From contig NC_051116.1 in NCBI RefSeq assembly GCF_014839805.1, positions 3,453,556 through 3,517,555 on the forward strand: a stretch of 64,000 nucleotides of DNA. The letters are read 5' to 3'. The notes beneath the pieces are model-generated. The model made no database searches, was not told the DNA's origin, and worked only from the letters and a program-made list of their open reading frames with translations. Positions 24,374-35,365 of the stretch are shown one piece after another. Numbering within the stretch: position 1 is the stretch's first letter; each line of letters begins with the position of its first letter. Source of the stretch: Manduca sexta (lineage: Eukaryota > Arthropoda > Insecta > Lepidoptera > Sphingidae). Position numbers and translations under genes: made by a program.

Positions 24374-24807
24374 GATCTGACGGCATTAGCATATCGAGCG
24401 CGATTTGTGGCTTTGTCAGCGGACTTTAAATCAAGTGTATCCTGAAATTTGTGGCCGTCGGTGATTTACGCTCTCCATGCGGCTTAATGTGTTTTTTATA
24501 GTTTCATGCGCTTTGGTTCGATTTTAGTTCAACTATTTGTCAAGCGATTTGAACGTAATTTACATTCTATCTATTGGCTTAGAACAAAATAGTTGCGATT
24601 TATTAAAAATTGTTATTGCTTCATGCGACAAATTGCGGACTTTTATGATATTTCATAAATAACAAATATAACTGCATGCAAACTGTAACATTCATTTAAA
24701 CTATAGAGTTATGCGCTCGATATGGCCGTCAGGTTGCCTTTTATCACGTCATGAAGCAGTTAATAATATTGAAAAAATGAACGTGTCCTACTGCTTTCCT
24801 GACTACC
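24374..24807. other. AT-rich non-coding stretch
   Basis: Nothing recognised. Confidence 0.4.
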
Positions 24808-24875
24808 CCTTTATATTTATTTTATTTATTTATTTAACACAAAACAGGTTACAACTAAAAATACACCAATTATTG
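24808..24875 (-). repeat. (TTTA)n-headed retroposon 3' end
   Basis: A tttattttatttatttattt run is followed by 'aacacaaaacaggttacaac'. Read on the minus strand it is a 3' end with an (AAAT)n tail. Similar to 62400-62475. Confidence 0.45.
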
Positions 24876-26787
24876 ATTACAAAATATGCTTACTTCTAAT
24901 CGCAACCCAAAACTTGTGTATAAAGAAAAGTTAATTATAGCGGACGAGTTTACAATATTACAAAGTAGATAGAAATGTTACGTTATTATTATGAATATTA
25001 AAGTTATTTTAACTGTAGACACTAAATGTAAGTAGTAGTAAATATTTTACCGACTAAAAATGAGTAAGATGACATTAACCACCATGACAAGTGTTAATGT
25101 GACAAAACACAAAAATAAAAACATATAAATCTTGAGTAATTGATTAATTGAAGATATTAAGGATCTCTCTTTTGTAAGTATTGATAGTATTTTGATATAT
25201 ATCTGATTCTGATCTGGTTTCCGACACCTGTAATTAATATTAAAATTAAGACAAGTTAACAACGAAGGAGAGTCCATAAGGTCCTTTATCTCATGTTATT
25301 ATTATTTCTCGAATTAAATATGTTAGGGTAGGTATACAGGGTGGATTATTGCAATGGAGCAGCAAGGGCAGCTGCCTTAACCGCTGCAAATACAAGAAAA
25401 AATTCTGAGAAAACTGTCTGTCATTCTTAAAAACATTTAGATCTGCATTCAGAGATAAAAAAATATATAAGAAAATGCGCAAATTATGTAAAAACTTCTT
25501 TTGATACCAATCAACCTGTTGCTTATAAGGTTGAAAAGACTCTATGGGACTACTTGAAGTTTAAGTACTTTTAAGGTCAGAAAATCCACAAAAAATCCTC
25601 CGTATATTTTGTCGGAAATGCTACTTCAATGCACTTTTAAACATAACAAAACTTTATATTCAGGGTCAATGAATCTACAAAGAATAAAAACATCTTTAGA
25701 AATACATAAATAACTAAGTACAAATAATTACAGTATTATAATATTTGCCAGTAACTTATCTCTGAAAAACCTTCAAAATCTCGGCAATAAACTAACCGTA
25801 TTAACATAATCTAGGACATTTAAAATGAAGAATCAACAAAATAAACTAGCGAGCTTACGATCCGAACCAACATAAAACAAACATTTTAGAACATAAATTA
25901 CTTTCGTTTCAAGACGAACCAGCTTTTTAAAAGGAGTCAAAGCGGACATCGGACGAGATAGCGCTGACCTGACGCTATTCTACAATTCTTCTATAGTGAG
26001 ACGAATATTTACGTCTGAGAGTTTATTTGCTGGACGAGGCGAGCAAAAATCGCTTATACACGTTAACTTTCATTGAGCTTTTTTTTAACGCCATTTTTTG
26101 TGAAGTTTTTTTTTATATGAACACAAAAGCATATAGGCAATTTAAAGTTTTAAGTTTGTTTAGCTGCTTATGCGGGTGACTGCACATAGTTTTAATGGAA
26201 GATCAGCGATGTACTTTTCTCCTGTACATCTTAGATATTAATGATTATTTACAAACAAATATCTGTGATGCTCGATTACTTAGCCATCTTTATAATCCCC
26301 AATAATAACAAGCATTTGCGAAAGCAACTTTATATTTAAATTTAAGTCAGAATATTGTAATACTCAGTTACTCATATCTCCTCGCAGGCTCCCAATTTAT
26401 CTCCACGCACCGCCATCTTTAAGATTTACCGCCGACGCCTTTATACAGTAATAACACATACACCACCCAATTAGGACGCCCTCTATCCCCCCCCTCCCCT
26501 TTTCTGAAATGTGCCCAATTACCATACCGCTCCGATATGGGCACTTAATGTCCTAGTACTCTCATATGAGAGGAATATTTTGGTTTTCTAGGTCTTATTT
26601 GAGCTTTAAGTTCGTTCTTGGGAGCTTAATTGAAGGTTGTTGAATCTGTTTAAAACTTAGTTATGTTTGAAGATTATTTATTGTAACAGTCTCTGGGGTG
26701 CGTGAAACGAAAGGCGTGTGATAGATTCTCGTACAGGGACGAATGTTTGGAGATTTGCAATTGTGTTTGCTGAGGCTCACATAAGTG
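24876..26787. other. Long AT-rich non-coding stretch
   Basis: No exon. It contains 'tacagggtggattattgcaa' (25336), which may begin an old repeat, a C-rich tract (26487-26499) and a moderately GC-rich part at 26390-26480. Confidence 0.4.
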
Positions 26788-26890
26788 TGTTGTGTTTCGG
26801 GATCAGCCTGTGTATATCCGGTTTCAACAGGCCGGCATAGCGTCGATCATCAGGAATCATCTCTCGTCAGTCGGCATTCCATGTCTCGTG
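26788..26890 (-). repeat. Family C, 5' part
   Basis: It has 'gggatcagcctgtgtatatc', 'cggtttcaacaggccggca' and 'atctctcgtcagtcggcat', the reverse of the family C core. It adjoins a SINE body. Confidence 0.65.
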
Positions 26891-27018
26891 TCGGACAAAG
26901 TGATATTATTTTTCGTTCAGTATCAATCCGGAGTCTGGATTTTGTACCCAATATGCCTATAGTCGCGCTCCTTTCACGTCATAGGACAGAATACACACGG
27001 CGAAAAGTGGGGCTCTAG
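26891..27018 (+). repeat. Family B SINE body, head missing
   Basis: It has 'caatccggagtctggatttt', 'cgctcctttcacgtcatagg' and 'acacacggcgaaaagtgggg'. The tRNA-like half is replaced by the family C fragment. Confidence 0.6.
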
Positions 27019-27024
27019 CTACGC

Positions 27025-27207
27025 GTATTTCAGTCACTTAAAATAAAACCGTAATGTACTATGAACCTAAACCTTCCTCAAGAATTGCACTATCTTTTAG
27101 TTAAAACTGTACAGAAACCCGTTCAGTACATTTTAACAAAATTGATCATATGCAGACTGACATCTTTTGGAAACTTTGTTTTATAATACATGTAGATAAA
27201 TAGATTA
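27025..27207 (+). repeat. Family D 3' portion
   Basis: From 'atttcagtcacttaaaataa' it matches 13187-13372 nearly base for base, through 'cctcaagaattgcac' to 'tacatgtagataaatagatt'. 5' truncated. Confidence 0.75.
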
Positions 27208-27569
27208 TACAACGTTATGAATATTTAAAACGATGCACCCTAAAGAGGACACAATCACATCAGGTACACCGCTGTTGTATTGTATGACAAATTAGACACA
27301 AAATATACACGAGCGCATTATTACCGAAATTAATCAATTGAAATTGTCACTTATCTCTTGGACGATACAATGCAAATCCAAATAACAGTAGTTAATGACC
27401 GCGACGTCTAACTGGTTATAATTAATTGGTAGAATTTTCCTAATTGTCCAAATTAATGATTCCACTAATCTGAATATTCCCCAGTTTCTAATTACAGTGA
27501 ATGTAATGGACTGATATCACCTGTGTTTTATTACAAATATCTGTTTAAAATATCTCTATTTCAGAAGCT
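27208..27569. other. AT-rich non-coding stretch
   Basis: Nothing recognised. Confidence 0.4.
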
Positions 27570-27650
27570 CACACACATACATCACGCATTTATGCCAGAA
27601 GGTGTATGCAGAGGCGCAACTAGGGTGTGTTCCGTCCCATGATGTGATAG
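27570..27650 (-). repeat. Family B SINE, tail fragment
   Basis: It has 'cacacacatacatcacgcat', 'ggtgtatgcagaggcgcaac' and 'tccgtcccatgatgtgatag'. The tRNA-like head is absent; a T-run follows directly. Confidence 0.75.
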
Positions 27651-27685
27651 TTTTTATTTTTTTTTACATTATGACATTGCTTAAT

Positions 27686-27716
27686 TATAAAAACCTATTA
27701 TTAATAGGTTTTTATA
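27686..27716. repeat. 31-bp hairpin-forming inverted repeat
   Basis: Perfect 15-base arms surround a single T. The arms contain aaaacctatta and its complement. Confidence 0.85.
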
Positions 27717-28112
27717 TGGCAGTAGTGGAAAAGAGTGCGTAGGAAAAAACTATATTAAATTCCTAGAACTTCTCAAGTACGCTTAAAGGAGATACACAGG
27801 CTTTAGGATAGGCGAATTAGTTTCAGTAATAACACTTATATACGGAAGGTATGTTTTCTAAGAGCTGTTAGTACTGGCATAATAAAATTGGTCCGTTCGC
27901 GCTCTACATAATATATGTGTAGCTCGCATATAGTGGGTTGTCGACGTGGCCGGCGCAGGAATGATTTTTAATAGGAGAGTTTACTGTTGACCATTTTACT
28001 GCATAAGAGAAAACTATAACAACACTATAACCACTAACAGCTAAGTTTAAAAAAAACTGTAGAATTGTAAAATGTAGGTAGATATTGTAACTTTAACTTT
28101 TCGGATGCCAAC
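27717..28112. other. Non-coding intronic or downstream stretch
   Basis: No exon or repeat recognised before the family F half copy. Confidence 0.4.
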
Positions 28113-28215
28113 ACAGTCCGCCCCGTGACCACGAAGGCAGCAAAGTCTTCGAAATGTCCGACGAGAAATATAATATAAAAACCGCAATAAAATTCGCAAA
28201 ATAGTTTTATTTTAA
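28113..28215 (+). mobile_element. Half copy of fold-back family F, beside the Ig exon donor
   Basis: It begins with 'cagtccgccccgtgacca' and runs through 'cgaaatgtccgacgag' and an 'aaaaccgcaataaaattcg' block to 'atagttttatttt'. It matches the copy at 19994-20095 and, on the opposite strand, the left half of the fold-back element at 3376-3531. It lies in the intron only about 26-30 bp downstream of the donor site of the Ig exon. No coding capacity. Confidence 0.7.
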
Positions 28216-28246
28216 AACACTATAGTTGGTGCTATTCTAAACTCAC

Positions 28247-28417
28247 CGTCAAGTCTCTCTTCTCCGTTGAAGTACCACACGACCTTCGGCTGCGGCTTGC
28301 CCTCGCGCACGATGCAGCTCACGTTGATCTTGGTCCTCTCGTAGAGAGGGCCGAGGACCTCCCCGTCGGCCAACACCTTGCCATCTCCCGTCACCACTTC
28401 CACTGACTTGGGTTTTA
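28247..28417 (-). CDS. Internal exon, sidestep-like Ig domain (N-terminal half)
   Basis: This is the only convincing protein-coding exon. On the minus strand it follows a pyrimidine-rich acceptor ending in 'gtccacag' (28418-28425) and ends at a donor 'gtgagt' (28241-28246). It is 171 nt and enters and leaves in phase 1, the usual arrangement for Ig-domain exons. The 56 whole codons start KPKSVEVVTGDGKVL and continue with GPLYERT. They then give the B-strand cysteine in INVSCIV (residue 34) and, 13 residues on, the C-strand tryptophan in GKPQPKVVWYFNG (residue 47). NVS at 31-33 is a possible N-glycosylation site. The second Ig cysteine must lie in the next exon, not found here. The pattern resembles the CD80-like C2-set domains of the Drosophila Sidestep family, membrane proteins that guide motor axons. 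Beat, hemicentin or another Ig-superfamily protein is possible. Base composition is clearly more GC-rich than its flanks. There is no start codon, signal peptide or membrane segment in this exon. The Ig fold is well supported; the family name is inference. Confidence 0.85.
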
Positions 28418-28579
28418 CTGTGGACAAAATGAAAAATGGATAAGTATTTTTTTGGGGTTTGTGTCATTATACCAACTATTACTCTTTTGCTCATGGTATG
28501 TTTACTGCGAAATAAACAATGACTGAAGAGAAGCACTGTCTTAAACAACCTTGCAACTTTAATCGTTTAACTTGAAAAT

Positions 28580-28685
28580 GATTTTTTCTGTACCGCGCAG
28601 AAATCATACACGCGTTGCCGTAGACGCGTACGTAGCACATTCGTAGCGCGCTACGGTAATGTAACAGAGCTACGCATTGCAGATC
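28580..28685. promoter_or_regulatory. CG-rich cluster of cgtag/ctacg motifs upstream of the Ig exon
   Basis: This island in AT-rich intron has repeated cgtag or ctacg pentamers, an 'acgcgtacgt' step and a perfect 14-bp palindrome (cgtagcgcgctacg, 28642-28655). It starts about 160 bp upstream of the exon acceptor (minus-strand gene). No gene or known repeat matches. A regulatory role is inference only. Confidence 0.3.
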
Positions 28686-30095
28686 TAACCTATACGTATT
28701 ATTGAGCTACACAACTAGTATTTCATAATTACAATACGTCACCTCCAGTAAATGTAAATCCAATAGAGAATGTATGAGCACAGCGCACTCATTACCTACA
28801 CTTCCATCTAATTATCAATTTTTAATTACAGCGCAGGCTGTGATGTTCGAAAACACATTTAAAATTCGTTTATAAAACCAACAATAGCAACGTCGGCGCG
28901 TTCATTAACATACCAAGTGAGTGAACGAGTGAGTGAATGAGTGAAGTCAAACATGCGCAAGTGGCTATAATTAAATGTCACATTAAGTCAAACAAAGTAA
29001 AAACCTGTTCGTATTGAGAGACTTCATTATCACGGGTCTCATTACGCGCGGCGCCGCGTATGTCGGGGGACAGGACAGTTCTGTTAACGAGCTTAAAGGC
29101 TTGTTGACTGAAATGAACCTTTTTCATTATTATAGCAGATTTCAATATGTACAGTCGCGCTCACAACTCGACCAATATAATTACTCGTATACAATTTATG
29201 TGTAAAGGTACAGGATTTCGTCTGAGTTTTTATTGAATTGAATTTGCCTCACTGAGCTGTGTACGGAGTGAATACAAATTCTGACAACTGGCATCAAACA
29301 GAGCATATTATTATGACTGTTATTAGATAACATTCGTATGTAATATACGCCGCTACCACGTATTCCGAAGAATGTTTGGAATCAAAATAGTTGTGTAGCT
29401 TTTTGAATGTAGTTATACGTGTAGTTTTATACAGATCACAGCGTTCAAACAAGGTTTCAAGTATATAATATTAGTTTTTTTAAGCACAACTTTAAAGTCT
29501 CTTCTAAATTTTAGACAATAGACGTTTATATTTCAGTGAAATTCAGCATCAGTTACGTATTACTTATTCTGTCTAGACCGCAGATTAGAATGAAATGATA
29601 TCAGCCGTTACTCAGCCCATAATCGTGTCGGATCGGCCTTTAAATACTAATTGTAGTTAACTGGGGCATTAAACCGCGGACCCTCTGGGAAAGGTCCCGA
29701 TGCCACTAATCGTCGACCGTCTAAAATGTTTGTAAATAGAAATATAGCTGTGTAACAACCGCGAGTTTGAGCTGCAATGGCTACTTTAAGTATTGAATTA
29801 TAGAAGTCGTGGGTTTGATTCTTGGATTGGAAAATGTTTTAATTATACCATCTCGAGTGTAGCAACACTGACATGTTTGTATTGAGGTGTAGCAACTGAC
29901 AATTGCGGTATCTACCTTACCAACACAAGAACAGCTCGGTCTGCCATTGGAATATAATTATTCGTGCAATACATTCGTTGTAATCTTGGTGCTAAATAAA
30001 TAGTGAATGTATATCATGAGTTTTTCTTCATCCAAATCCTTCTGAGTGTTCCATGGGTAATTTAGATTTTGCAACTTCCAGTTTTTAATATATTA
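28686..30095. other. Probable intron upstream of the Ig exon
   Basis: AT-rich. It holds a short cgcggcgccgcg palindrome (29047-29058) and a weak tRNA-like B box 'gggtttgattcttgg' (about 29810-29824). No second Ig half is visible. Confidence 0.4.
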
Positions 30096-30600
30096 CTAGC
30101 TTCCGCCCGCAGCTTCGCCCGCGTGGATTTCGGGTTTCAAAAATGGAGAAGGTGCTCAATTTGTCGGGATGTTTTTTTAATTTATGGTGGTATGCAGGTG
30201 GTCCGATTGTCCGGTCAGGGTCTGATTATGGGATCCTGGTGAAATCGAAGGAACTTTTAACCATTAAGGTTGCACACGAAATGACGGAAGCTTAAAAAAT
30301 GGAGTAACTTCTTCCGTTTTTCCCAACATTTTCCATCACTGCTATGCTCCTATTAATTGTAGCGTGATGAAAAGTATACTATAACCAGCTCAGGAGTATG
30401 AAAAATAATTGTACCAAGTTAAGTTAAAATCCGTCGAGTAGTTTTTGTTTCTATAACGGTTATACAGACAGATAGACAAAAATTTTACTAATTGCATTTT
30501 TGGCATCAGTATCGATCCCTAATCACCCCCAGTTATTTTGGAAATATATTTCATGTACAGAATTGACCTCTCTACAGATTTATTATAAGTATAGATAGAT
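30096..30600 (+). mobile_element. 'cttcgcccgcg' repeat (family D), near-complete copy
   Basis: The head is 'agcttccgcccgcagcttcg' then 'cccgcgtggatttcggg'. Inside are 'ccgtcgagtagtttttgttt', 'cagacagatagacaaaaatt' and 'ggcatcagtatcgatcccta'. The 3' end is 'gacctctctacagatttatt' then 'ataagtatagatagatt'. About 500 bp; no ORF. I recall this form as an RTE-related non-autonomous lepidopteran element. Confidence 0.8.
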
Positions 30601-31004
30601 TAACTAAGAGAAGGAGATTTTCAATTTCAATTCTAATGTCTGTTTCTCCATTTATTATGTCTTTGCACTTTGCACTCGCACTATCATTCCAAATCTCCAT
30701 CCAAAAAAAACAAAAGAAATAATATCGTGAAGCCAACCAAATAACTAATGATATATTAAATTTTGTGACTGTTCAATTTAGTCGGGTCCGCCATATCACT
30801 TTTGTTGAGTTTCAGAACGCGACATTACATTATTATATTCTGTGCTCCAACGCACACTGCTTTGATGTTAGGAACACACCTACATTGCTTAGACAACAGT
30901 GAACTTTATACAATAGCAATAAAGCTCAAATTGACTCTACGTATTAGTTAGAAAACGTTTGTATGGGAAATAGAAAAATGCTGTTTTGAGGATTTTCCCG
31001 GCAA

Positions 31005-31146
31005 TTATTCGAATTTTTCTCACCTTTTAAACCTTCCCTAGACCTCCACGAATAATTCAAGACCAAGATAAGATAAATCCGTTCAGCCGTTCTCGAGTTT
31101 TAGCGAGACTAACGAACAGCAATTCATTTTTATATATATAGATTAT
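31005..31146 (+). repeat. Family D 3' end, second type
   Basis: It has 'aaccttccctagacctccac', 'ccgttcagccgttctcgagt', then 'catttttatatatatagatt'. Same 3' end as 50715-50876. Confidence 0.7.
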
Positions 31147-32863
31147 AGTATTATTATATCTAAGCTTGATGTTATAGGGGTAATAAAAGCGCTAATTATG
31201 TAGAAGACGATAATATTTTGTCTCAAACGATACGTGGGAAATATGAATATCTGACACATTAAGGTAAGACGTATGTGCCGTTTATGAATGAACATATATC
31301 ATGAGATATACTAGGCACACACAAATATCCTCACCCGCATTATTTCAGCAAATGTATTAGAAATAGTTGCCGATATATTGAGTATTCCCACTCGACGTAG
31401 TTCAATTGCATATACAAATAAAAAAGCAAACTAATGAGACTCAGGGAAGCCACATTTATATTTTTATTCGTAGGATATAAAGAAACAAATGCATTGAGTC
31501 CCGCCGGCGATCTGATCTCCGGAGTGTGAGCTCTATCACATCTAATTAATTTAAAAATACGGACCGCTGACTTTTAATTAACTTTGTGCATCAGATACTT
31601 ATCGGCGTTAGTGATGTGCTTGTGTCGTTGTCGATGGTACTAATCCGGTATTTATAAAAATGTCGATATCAGTTGTATGGTGGTAACTGGTAAGTGATTG
31701 GTGAGGTACAAACCTATGAGGAAACATGACAGCCTCACAAACCCTTTTAGAATTCTTATTTCTCATTTCAATAAATGTCAGCACATTTTGTCCTTGTTCT
31801 ATAAAGAAAAATTTATAACTTTTTTTGAAGTTATATCTCTAATCATAGACAACAAAGTGAGCGAAGGTTTCACAATAATAAAAGACTAGTTGAAGAAACT
31901 TTAGCGAGTGCGGTGCGGGATTGTTGTACAATTATTATAATTAAGAAGTAGATAAGTGAATCTTTATTATGACCGGTAGGAAACTGGCGAGACTGGTAAC
32001 TACAGTGAGACGAGGAATTGTATTATAAACTTCCAAAGCTGTGTTTATTCTTTATATAAGGGAAATCTCGTTCAATTCAATTGATAATTCTTTTCGCAAA
32101 GAAAATGTATCAGTTCTCAAATAAATAAGTTCCACTTCAGTTTAGCTATTGAGAACTATTTTTGTGTAATATAATGTAACATCGACACAATCTATCGATA
32201 CCGGCGCTGCCCTATTAATTACTATCAGCGCTTCAAAGTGTAATAGAGTAAATTGCAGAGTGTTCCGCCTTTGGTCGCGCCGTATTTTTCTTTGTCTACG
32301 AAACCTTTGCTTTTTCTGTACATTTTTTAAACGCTAAGCCCTAGTAATTACATTTTTCTAAAGACGATGGACACCGGGGTTGCTATTTAATATGCTTTCA
32401 ATATCGAGTTTTGTCATCGGTTCTAAACATTTAAAAAAAATGCTTATATGAGGGTTTTACACGACTTTTTCTTTTCTGACGTGTTTGTTATATAAGCCAG
32501 TATCCGGTAGTGGAACAGTATAAATACTTAAAATACTCGGCTAGGAATGTATTTAAGATTGACTACTGTAGTTGAGATTTCCTCAGGACGGATAATCATT
32601 TTTTTTTATTTTCAAAACATGTATAAGTTTTTCGGTAATATATTTTAATATTAACAAGGCGAAGGGCACTTATAGGACACAAATGACATCTCTATATTGT
32701 AATTGTATCGCTAATATATTAACTTGAATATAAACTAAGTATAAATCTGTCATAACAAAGCCATCATAAATGATCATCGGCTTCCAAATTGTTTGTGCGA
32801 CAGATTCAATATTATCGTCGGCTCATTACGATACGAAAACTGTCCGTACGTCATCCAATGTCA
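31147..32863. other. AT-rich non-coding stretch
   Basis: No exon found. One TATCGATA octamer (32193-32200) lies in a GC-richer block 32160-32290. Confidence 0.4.
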
Positions 32864-32912
32864 ACCCCCCCCCCCGCCGCTCCTCCCGCACCCCACCGCC
32901 ACCGCCCGCAGA
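32864..32912 (-). repeat. C-run island, G-quadruplex-capable on the minus strand
   Basis: A run of about 12 C is followed by ccc, cccc and ccc runs up to about 32910. Confidence 0.55.
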
Positions 32913-33092
32913 CTGCGTTAAAAATTAATGCGCTTTCATTGGATATTTTCGATAATTTCGCTTGTGTGTTTCGTAGCGAATGACTCGGTCGCGATGTTTT
33001 ATTGAATTGTAATGACGGGCAGGTTGACGGGTGGGTATTTTTATTTATAGTTTTTTTTGTTGTGTGTTGCATCATTTATGGTAATAAATTAA

Positions 33093-33362
33093 GACACACA
33101 CACACACACACACACGTCACGCATTTATCACGGAAGGGGTATGCAGAGACGCAACTAGGGCATTCAGTTTTCGCCAAGTGTGTTCCGTCCCGTGATGTGA
33201 TAGGAGGCGAGTCTATCGCCATATCGGGCACAAATTCAAGGCGCCATGTTGATACTCAGCAGAAAAACCCAAATAATACTGCCCAACCGGGGAATCGAAC
33301 CCAGGACCTCAGAGCGCTGCCGTACCGCGCATGCAGTACAAATACGCCACCGAGGCAGTCAG
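33093..33362 (-). repeat. tRNA-derived SINE, family B, full length with (CA)n tail
   Basis: The best-preserved copy. The 3' tail is (CA)n at 33094-33114, then 'catttatcacggaaggggta' and 'tccgtcccgtgatgtgatag'. The reversed tRNA-like head has 'gggaatcgaacccaggacct' (B box on the minus strand) and 'tacgccaccgaggcagtc'. A 143-codon frame read across it on the plus strand is a by-product. Confidence 0.92.
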
Positions 33363-34479
33363 TCAAAAAATTAAACGCTATTTTAAAGAATACTGTGTCG
33401 TATTGCGTTTATTTTAAGACAGATTATAAGTAACCAATCCGACATAAAAACTGAGTGACTTTCTAATAAAAATGTAATACCATTAATTTTCAATCTGTTA
33501 AATATTGGAACGATAATAGTGTGATTTAATTACTTGAGCCTCTATTTATCCTATCACAGATAAAACCAGTACCGTGTATATGTATCGCAGTTTCAACCCC
33601 TAAAAATAAAGTAACTAAATACACGAGTCATCCAAAAATCAACTTAATTTCCCATAACATTGGCTCGTAAGTCACGTAAGCGTCGATCAGCAGCAATTAA
33701 GGTAACACGAGTAACCCCGGGCGGGGTCCCTTGTCATGTTTACAAGGTAATTGTGACAGTGTGGTGACAGCACTGTTCAACCCACTGGTAAATCGGAGGC
33801 GTTTCAGTTTTGATCTCTATAACTGAAGTTTATTTTTTGCAAACTTCTGAACCTAATGGTTAGGTTTTGAAAATTGTTTTATTAGTAAGAAATTACGTTA
33901 TTCTTGGGCATTAGAGACGATGTTTTTTAAAATCTTTAACTTTAATAGGAAATTCAGGTCTTTTCAGTTAAATAAAGACATCGGAGACGCATGGAGCTGC
34001 AATTTTTGTGCGATAACTTCCAGTATAAGGGATGGAAATAATGTAAATCGTTAATGGTAGATTATTTGTGTCCTCGCGGTTAGCGACTACAAGGTGCAAA
34101 ACCCGCAATAATGGCATACACAACATTAAAAAAATCAGCTAATAGTAAATTTGCAGTTCTACCCACCCTTCGATAAAGGCTTGAACGTATATTAACTTAT
34201 ATAAAGTTTAAATTTAACAATTTGAGTCACCTTACGTTCATAAAACACGATAGTAAAATGAGTGAGAAACTCGCATGACACTCCACCAAATAAAATTCCT
34301 ACTTTGTTACTCTAATAAAATTCCAGAACATTCATTCAAAGAAAAGTGTCGCGTATGATGCGAGATAGTTCGGGGTATTTCGTACCTGGATAGCGAGTAA
34401 GACCGTGCAGAGAAAAGCTATAGTAACGTGTTCCAAGGTATGTGGAGTCAGCGTACTACAGTAAGAGTCATAAAAAAAA
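33363..34479. other. Non-coding stretch
   Basis: AT-rich with a modest GC patch at 33660-33780. No exon or repeat. Confidence 0.4.
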
Positions 34480-34645
34480 TGTATGTCAAAATGTTTGTAT
34501 GGTATGTTTATTAGAAGGAAACAAACAGCTGAACAGATTTAGATGAATTTGACACATGGATATACTATGTCTTGGATTGACCTACAAGCTAATTTTTATC
34601 CCGGTTATTTACCACTTTCTTTAAAAAGGTATTATAACTAGTGAT
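34480..34645 (-). repeat. Family D 3' portion, inverted
   Basis: It has 'aacagctgaacagatttaga', 'tgaatttgacacatgg', then 'aagctaatttttatcccgg'. Reverse of the family's 'aatcggttcagc ... aatttca' segment. Confidence 0.65.
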
Positions 34646-35181
34646 TTGAATAGCATTTGATAAACTCAACGGTTAAATTGAATTAGACTTGCGTTAGTAG
34701 AGCAGTAAGTACCACGAATAAAACACGCGAGTTAAATATAAAATGTGCGGTGACAGAGACAATTGTTTGTATAACTACAAATGTTTGTCTCGAGTCTGGG
34801 TTTACGTGGCATTATGTTAACTGGTTCCAAAAGGAGACCATGGTATCAGAACTTTACAGAATTGTCCCACATAAGAATAGATATCACAACTTCAGTCCTC
34901 AGTCGATATGGCCTAGCACGATTTGAAGGTATCGTTTCTAAGTCATTTGTAGTTAACGTACATACTAAGATAGTTTATCTAATCGTGGAGAGTGGTTATG
35001 AATGGCTCAGCTGTCGTCTCGCTAATATTAAACCGGTCGACAGTTGTAATCAGCTACGGCGTACATTAGGAGATCAGTTGGAACTAAGAGCGGCGACAGC
35101 TCACGCGAGAGTGACGCCTCAGAATAAACATTCAAATTGGATATGGACTAAGTAATATAATCTTAGAGGATTATATAATAA
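34646..35181. other. Non-coding stretch with an unexplained open frame
   Basis: A 124-codon plus-strand frame (34781-35155) lies in less AT-rich sequence. It has no signal peptide, domain or Kozak support, so it is not called as a gene. Confidence 0.35.
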
Positions 35182-35365
35182 ACTAGCTTTTGTTCGTGGC
35201 TTCGCCCGCGTGAGTTTTCAGGAGTTTTCAGGATAAAAGGCCTGCTATATATTTTTCCAGGACAGAAAGTAGCCTATACCTTCCTACGGTCTTAAATTAT
35301 CTCCATAGCAAATTTCATAAAAATCCGTGCAGTACATTATTTCCTTGAGCGATAAGACCGCCATT
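35182..35365 (+). repeat. Family D, head-containing copy
   Basis: It has 'agcttttgttcgtggcttcg' then 'cccgcgtgagttttc', a duplicated 'agttttcagg', 'agcctataccttcctacgg' and 'catagcaaatttcataaaaa'. The 3' end is truncated after 'tccttgagcgataag'. Confidence 0.8.

Noticed and set aside
24209..24445. 78-codon frame with glycine and arginine-rich stretch
   Set aside because: Produced by the G-run island; no conserved protein pattern.
28249..28548. 99-codon minus-strand frame overlapping the Ig exon
   Set aside because: It is the wrong frame of the real exon and reads through the splice acceptor.
33002..33433. 143-codon plus-strand open frame, the longest seen
   Set aside because: Runs through the (CA)n tail and body of a family B SINE in antisense.
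34781..35155. 124-codon plus-strand frame
   Set aside because: No family resemblance, weak start context, no splice signals; left as an unexplained frame only.
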